A DNA stretch of 64,000 bases from Pholiota molesta (lineage: Eukaryota; Basidiomycota; Agaricomycetes; Agaricales; Strophariaceae), in the NCBI GenBank assembly GCA_014925825.1, contig JACGCK010000187.1:1-64000 (forward strand). The letters run 5' to 3'. The notes below the pieces were generated by a model. That model did not search any database. It was not told where the DNA came from and worked only from the letters and a program-made list of their open reading frames with translations. Below are positions 58,230 to 64,000 of this stretch, piece by piece (within the stretch, counting starts at the first letter, position 1; each line of letters begins with the position of its first letter). The position numbers and the translations under genes are program-made.

Positions 58230-60000
58230 CCTAATAGACATTAGAGGCTTTCTCATCCAATCATTGTCATAATTGTGTGCGATCACGCGATTGCTAGCAG
58301 GTACTATACTTGAAAGTTATGTTCAGTTGTTAGTGCATACTGAGGTTCAGAGATATCTTTTCATTCGCACCTCTGATTCTGCCATATACTACGGTTTGCC
58401 GTATCGCGCGAATGGCCCTTCTCCTCTGGTGCTTTGTTCTGACGAAGAATTGATGTGGAGGTTCCTAAGAGACCCTGGGAATCAAGCTTGAGCTTGATCT
58501 CTCACTCTTCTTCGTTTTTTTATGCAACTTCGTCGTCACTCTTCAAGTTCATGCAGTGCATTCGTCCGCCGGCCCCACCTCCCGCATTCACATAACTCTG
58601 CGCGACACCAGGAACATGCGGCCCATGGCCCAGCTTCCTCTAGTGCGCTGATAAGACTTATTACTATTGCGGGATGCGAGGCGCGGTGGGTGTTTATACT
58701 CTCTAGCAGGCTCCATCTTCATGATGATGTATGTATGCCTGGCGGTTCATCTTGATGCTACACCCCCTACGTTGCTGTTTTTTATTTATTTATGACTAGC
58801 TCAGTCAGTGGTTACGTCGCAGGTTCGCATAAAGCTCTAGCTATGTAGCGAGATGCAGTGGCGGTTGGGTTGCGATCGAACTGGGGTACGGCTGGACCGT
58901 GATGGATTGTACGATTCAGCACCTGCGTTGTCACGGCGGTCAGCGCAAGAGCGCAGCATGCACCATGATGGACCTAGGTTATGAGCGTTGAGCCCTTCTT
59001 GGCGATGTGTACAAATATAGGGCGCGTATGTGAAGATGCATGCGGTCTCTTCGTGGAGGCTATTGTATGCGTGGTGGGACTTGCGTGCAGGGCGTTTTCA
59101 GTGGCGGATACACGGATACCTGAGGCACCAGTCTCACGAGTGTACTGAGTAGTCGCCGCCTGGCTACATGGCGGCTTGAGCAGTTCAAGCATGCACCTGA
59201 GGGCACAGGCAGACCTACCTCATCCGATGTATTGCCGTCGTCGTTTCCTCAAATCGTCGGACTCAAATTGGGATGACTTGTTTTGGAGTAATCTATGAAC
59301 AGCGACTTGTAACAATTGAATTGATTTCTTGCCTGATACCTGCCTCATGTAATAGAAATACTCATCGATTGTTCATCTGTACTGAAATTTTGTGCTTCCG
59401 GGCTCCGAGATTCATGCAATATCAGTAGTTTCATGCCTTGTGTCCTCCCGGTAGCCCGATCTCGGGCTTTTTGTGATACTTACATTGTGTTCCCTCGTGG
59501 CTCGTTATGATTACTTCTTTGCTCTCGCCCATTGTCTGTCCGATCTGGTATCTGAAGAATTTTTCTTATCTTCGTGTGCCACTGATTCTGCTCTCTGATG
59601 GTCTACTATGAAAGATAACGTATGTCTCCTCTCTTTTAGAAACTTCGAGCATATGTCTTGGTTCGTTTTGGGAATTAATAAGAGGTTATTCGCCCCGTCT
59701 CGTTCGTTAGTCGCGTGTGTTGATGCATGCGCCAAGTGCGTGTATTCGTTCACCTTTCAATAACTTCTAGTACAAGGGGAGAAAAGACCGAATTTGAAGT
59801 AATTTCCATCTATTTTCTCGCTGTTAGAGGGCATGAAAGAATGACTCCATTGTTCGACTCTTTGGGTCCTCATCTCCACTACCTATTGTTGTATGATGTC
59901 GGTGATTTCACACATGAGCATATTCAAAGATCGCAAATAATTCGAGTGGGATCGCACCGATTTCGTGCAAGGGAGAATCGAGATAACTGAGAGTAGATCA
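58230..60000. other. Intergenic, no supported gene
   Basis: About 1.8 kb upstream of the oxygenase gene with only short open frames on both strands, none with motifs or a partner elsewhere in the window. Confidence 0.5.
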
Positions 60001-60016
60001 TAAACCGTGCAACAGT

Positions 60017-60023
60017 ATAAAGG
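60017..60023 (+). promoter_or_regulatory. Possible TATA box of the small gene at 60128
   Basis: TATAAAGG about 110 nt before the ATG, within a context (ACAGTATAAAGGC) similar in spacing of A/T runs to family promoters, but longer from the start codon. Confidence 0.3.
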
Positions 60024-60127
60024 CTTGCTCTCATCTGAGAAAAGAGCAGACATACAATTCGACAATCCTCTCACTCACCATACCGAACAACTATTCCACT
60101 CCGAATTTGAGGATCAAGCCGCTTGTC

Positions 60128-60664
60128 ATGATGCCCTCGGACTCCCGACTATATGCGACCACCAGCGCTTCACCCCCAAAGAGCCGCCGTTTAGCGCCAG
60201 TGATGCCACTCTTCAGAGCATGGGGGCTGATGATCGTCAAGGTTTGTAGCACATTTTTCAGCACCGGGGACGAATGCACTGATTTTATTGAAAATAGGAA
60301 AGACAATCGGCAGTGATCATGATGGTATCCGAGTTGGCCCAACTCCAGAGTCGAGGGTCGAGCCTAGAGGTCAACTTGAGAACCAAAGTGCTAAGACGCC
60401 ATATTCAAACTTCCCGTGGACTACATGGTGATGATGGAATGTTTTGAAGAGAGGTAGACGAGGGGGGATGGAGTCGGCGTAAGGCAAATTCAGTCACACC
60501 TAAAAAAGTAGACTGATCATCATGTTCATACGTTATTTGATCTAGATACGTTGGACCAGGCCATCCGAGCATGCAAACGGCCACACTCCGATGATGACAT
60601 CGTTGAGATTGAATATTCTCAATCGACCCCGAGGGACCCCCTGGCAATAGACGCATCTGACTAG
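60128..60664 (+). CDS. Small three-exon protein, unrecognised
   Basis: Exons 60128-60241, 60298-60427 and 60546-60664 join in phase for 363 nt (120 residues). The first intron is 56 bp (GTTTGT...ATAG). The second is 118 bp (GTGATG...CTAG). The protein starts MMPSDSRLYATTSASPPKSR, has a central VSELAQLQSRGSSLEVNLRT and ends with an acidic RPHSDDDIVEIEYS and DPLAIDASD. Lack of stops in three joined pieces is modest evidence at this length. In the first two exons a second frame is also open. It lies just before family remnant J and may be one of its exons rather than an independent gene. Confidence 0.35.
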
Positions 60665-60699
60665 CTGCACACAGGCCAAAAAAGGACGAGAACGGAACT

Positions 60700-62290
60700 G
60701 GCGGCGCCCCTACGGACGACATGGCAGCACAGGATGACGAGAGTGCCGAGGCGAGAGCGCACGCACCGAACAAACGCGCCCGCGCGCCCGACGGAACATC
60801 TACCATGACGTCATCGGGGTCCGCCTCTTCGGAGATCCTAGTACTTACCTCAGACCAGAGCTTGACAGCAAAGCATACCGGCATAACTTATAATGACAGT
60901 TGTTAACAATATATTCTGATATTCGGTATTTCAATACCTTGTCCAAAGTCAATATGCCCAATGCCCAAGTTTCGCAAAGAAAGGCTCAGATATTGCACGA
61001 TATCCATCTTCTTATGTATAAGTACCTCTAATACTGTGCAATCATAGACTATAGTTTAATGCAAGGTTCAAATTTTTGATAATCATTTTCGGCATGCATC
61101 CATGATCGATTAAATAAATACTGTCAACTACGATCATAGCCTGTGTCGACGCAATTGACGACCAGAAAGCAAGACAAGAACCTTCCAGCAACGTGCATGC
61201 CACAGAAGGGTGGAAGTGGTTGAATCTGATCGCATACCTGAGAGCGCCTTTGGCACTGGTACCGATAGAAGGCCACCAGCGGCCGTGACGGAAGCGCTGA
61301 GCTCCAACCGGATCTCAACGCACACACCAGATATGATGAGTGGCATACGATCCCACCCTTGGATAGCATGCTGATCGTTTCGGGAGGAGTCCTATCGTAC
61401 GAGACGATGAAGACGGACACTCGAAAGAGCGGGCGACGATGGGAGTCCCATCTTGTCGTACCCGAACAGATCAAATCTGGACGTTGTGGACCACACAGTG
61501 TTCGACGGCATCGCTCAGCGTTCCCGCAGGACGATCCATACATGCCTCTACAGCTCCATCTGACGCATCGCCCGAAGAGAGCGCACGCATTCCACCGATA
61601 GCCAGGTCGTTTCGCACGTCGACCGCCTGCGAACCCGATGTTGCGATCTACGTGGTAAAAAGCCGCAGATACGGTACTGTCATCTGTATGGATTGTTACT
61701 CACTACCAAGCCAGGATTGTACCGCGGGTAAATGGAAAGCATCAGAGGAGCTGCGGCGCCGACCCGCGCTGCCCGAGGAAGGGCGAGTACCACGGTCCTG
61801 TCCTTATCGGACCTCCTGAGCGCACATCGTCCGCCGATAGCTGTCTGTCTGAAAGGACGGTGTGCACGGTGTGGGAGGGGAATGTTCTTGTCGTGAGAGA
61901 CGACGATGGTCCGCAGGCCCAATCCGGGCATCTACGCCACTCAGCGAGGACAAAAACGCAGTGTGTGTGGATCCTGTATTTCGCAGATATGCAGAAATGA
62001 GCCAGAGATACTGTGTAATTTCCGTATGGAGGGTTACTCACTGTCGATCCACGCTAATGACCAGGCTCGTTGTCGTCGCGCTAACGATGCTCAGGTGCGA
62101 CTCGCTAACATAGATAAATCGAGACTACTCACCAGAGGTGGTCTCTACATTTACTTCATCGTCGTCGGGATCGCAGCGTCGAGGTGGCTAAGGCGATCTG
62201 TGGTCCAACGATCACAACAGGGGCATTTCATTCGATCCTCTGGTGATTCAACGCTTTATAGGCCATTTGTCTGAAAGACAGAGAGAAGAT
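60700..62290 (+). pseudogene. Family remnant J
   Basis: A basic, disordered start-like peptide (HAPNKRARAPDGTSTM) occurs at 60721-60906. The cassette is at 61206-61360 between AAGGGTGGA and TCCCACCCTT, with ESAFGTG and a GGCCACCAGCGGCCGTGACG stretch comparable to the cassette of copies A and C. The family frame is broken. Downstream, ESARIPPIARSFRTS (about 61570-61620) matches remnant I. A final open block (61906-62274) contains VCGSCISQICRNE and has no relative among the other copies. Confidence 0.4.
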
Positions 62291-62299
62291 ACGATGGCG

Positions 62300-64000
62300 T
62301 TGAACGTTGAGATCTGGGGCTGAAGAGAAGAATGCTGGAGCTCGTTGGGAGTGCTAGTGATGGTCTAACGGAGGGACAATGAGGGAACGGTTGCTGTCGG
62401 CCCGAAGGATTTCAAGCTCCGCCCAGATCGCAAATTGTTCACGGCGCTCTCCCTCCTCTTCTCCTGCCGCACCCCGCCCTCACGCAGGTCCCAAAGGACA
62501 GCCTGTGCAGTGCCATCCCCACCTTCAAGTGACAGGCCCCAAGATCCAACCTTGCTGACTGAACGTTTCGCTCTTGTACTGTATACCTGCCTGCCTCTGG
62601 CAGCTACGACTTTTACACGCGGGATACCGACGGTCGATCTCACATGGCTGCGCCCAATACCAGGCGTCGAATCGCCTTCGGCCCGCAACACCACCCCATG
62701 CCAGCCCAGGACTAGCGGGACAAGGTGAGGGATTCCTGCGCGGGCGACTCGAGCTCACGCCTGGGCTCGTCGCCTGTTTTGTGCCCGCCACTGATTTGCT
62801 GACCTACCATCTTTCCACCTTCTCGAAGCCAACCATTCTTCCTCGTTGACGACCACAACCCCCATGCGCACGACGAGCGCTGCCACCCAGCGCCCACGTT
62901 TCACACCCGGAACGCTGGAAGCACGGCGACGCCTGCGTTTACTCAGCTCTGAGTCGTCCCAGCTCTGCCCAGATTCAACGCCAGTCCGCTGCTGCCACGC
63001 CGCCCTCCGCGGCCATCGTCGGCACTCTAAACGCTGGCTCCATAGCCTCTTCCTCAGTGCCAGCTGGTCGAGATGCCCTGCACCCTCTTTCAAGGCTGGC
63101 GTTAACCGCCGCCTCTTGGTTTGATACAAACCATCAAGCTGCCCATTTCGCCCCACCAGAGAGCGTCCAGCGCAGCGCGTAACCTTCGACTCTCGACCCA
63201 GCAGACCCGGCATTGGACAAGCCTGTACCTCGCCTCTCTTACCGGAGCCCTCTTCCCCGAGTCGTTCCGCGCACCGTTCCGTAGAAGCGTTGTGCCGTCT
63301 GGCCTGCGCCAGCGGTGCTCTCTGATAAGATAATGCACTTGGGCGTCAACCCCGGGCAGGTTCACGCCATGTGCGGCCCCCGATCTGCGTCGCGATAAAG
63401 TGACGCCCACGACCTTCGTCGCAGCTGCTGCAGGGGCGGGACGCACTTTTTTCCTCTTCCGCCACCAATTTTGGGGCGCCGCGACGGTGCTTTCTTTCCC
63501 CGGGCGATGCGCCGAAGCTCAGTGCGCGCGTTGGGCGCGGCAGCAGCTGGCTGTCAGTTGTCTTCGCCCTCCTCTTGACGGCGGGCGATTGGGCGGCGTT
63601 CTCCGTCGTTTCTGATTGTCCTCGTTTCATTTACTTCCTCTTATATTCTGATGCAGGCTGCGCCGCTGATTGGTCTTTTTAGGCTATTCTGGCCGCCCGC
63701 GCTCTTGCTCCAGTGCAATGGCTGTCGCAGTTTCCGTGTCTATTCAGGATATTTTTCGCGAGTTTTTGCACTGAAAGGTGCGCTGAATCGTCGTTCTGAC
63801 GACCCAGAGCGACGGTCGGCTTATCTTTTTAGGCACGAGGATGCCACCTACGATGCGAACACCTCGCGATTCCGCCTCTCTTCTTTGGCCCTCCGAACTT
63901 GATTGCTCGCGCGTGGCTCTCTCCCGTACGTTGGGAAAGCCTTCGGTGGAACCCAGGATACCATCCAAAAGCTCGCGGGACCGGGGACTCCGCACGACAG
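62300..64000. other. GC-rich stretch without a supported gene
   Basis: Several open frames of 80-150 codons overlap on both strands because stops are rare in GC-rich DNA. None has a recognisable motif. The only landmark is the dispersed motif at 62743-62777. A truncated host gene continuing beyond the window cannot be excluded. Confidence 0.4.
62743..62777 (-). repeat. Dispersed 33-35 bp motif, copy 4 of 4
   Basis: On the minus strand ACAGGCGACGAGCCCAGGCG, then TGAGCTCGAGTCG, identical to copy 1 over the core, followed by a GGAATCCCTCACCTTG stretch similar to the flank of copies 1 and 2. Confidence 0.6.

Noticed and set aside
59440..59475. GC hairpin followed by T run (CCCGATCTCGGGCTTTTT), like a bacterial terminator
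   Set aside because: This is a eukaryotic locus and no gene or RNA polymerase III transcript ends here.
61124..61543. Minus-strand open frame of 139 codons opposite family remnant J
   Set aside because: Similar frames appear opposite the cassette in copies A and B and simply reflect homology of the plus-strand cassette.

Overview
The window looks like nuclear DNA of a filamentous basidiomycete, most likely an Agaricomycete. Genes are broken by many 45-65 nt introns with GTRNGT donors and short branch-point-to-AG distances. Proteins are rich in Ser/Pro/Ala low-complexity tails. The recognisable content (NIMA kinase, Sec2-type Rab exchange factor, IPNS-like dioxygenase, NACHT fragment, Crypton with a GCR1_C-like tail, a DUF6589-like protein) fits that group. 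The species cannot be named from the sequence. No rRNA, tRNA or CRISPR was found.

Layout. 1-33 kb is an accessory, repeat-built region. It is dominated by an unrecognised, locally expanded multi-exon gene family (copies called A to J and M here; a further remnant near 29.6 kb). Copy A (787-2971) has five exons whose phases all agree and gives an apparently intact protein of about 658 residues. Copy B is its decayed partner in a 2.6-2.9 kb inverted repeat. C and D are divergent head-to-head relatives. E and F are dispersed duplicates, and G keeps a good last exon. Further remnants lie near 5.8, 28.9, 29.6, 55.9 and 61.3 kb. Between them sit a truncated NACHT NTPase gene (17.3-18.5 kb), a SAP/tyrosine-recombinase/GCR1_C Crypton-like gene (20.6-24.3 kb, minus strand) and a degenerate probable transposase 5' end (24.6-25.6 kb).

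36.9-44.9 kb is the most conserved-looking part: a Sec2-domain gene and a NIMA-family kinase with a long coiled-coil and disordered tail. An inverted segmental duplication surrounds it. The block [kinase 3' tail - unknown gene X - SDR] exists on the minus strand at 35.86-32.67 kb and on the plus strand at 44.78-55.73 kb. The plus-strand block has been opened by two insertions.

The first insertion (45,527-51,566) is the most interesting object in the window. It is a 6,040 bp element with about 260 bp terminal inverted repeats, a perfect 9 bp target duplication and a paralogous empty site at 35.24 kb. It holds two convergent genes only 40 bp apart: a RecQ-like DEAH helicase and a DUF6589-like protein, each starting just inside a TIR. 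Both genes can be followed end to end through phase-consistent introns, but they carry four in-frame TGA codons, all explicable as CGA to TGA. The second insertion (53,412-54,609) is a near-perfect 1,198 bp palindrome with CACAGG ends and a 3 bp TTG duplication.

55-64 kb holds a damaged SDR, a family remnant, an intact-looking multi-exon 2OG-Fe(II) oxygenase (56.7-58.2 kb, minus strand), a small three-exon gene (60.1-60.7 kb), another family remnant (61-62.3 kb) and about 1.7 kb without a supported gene.
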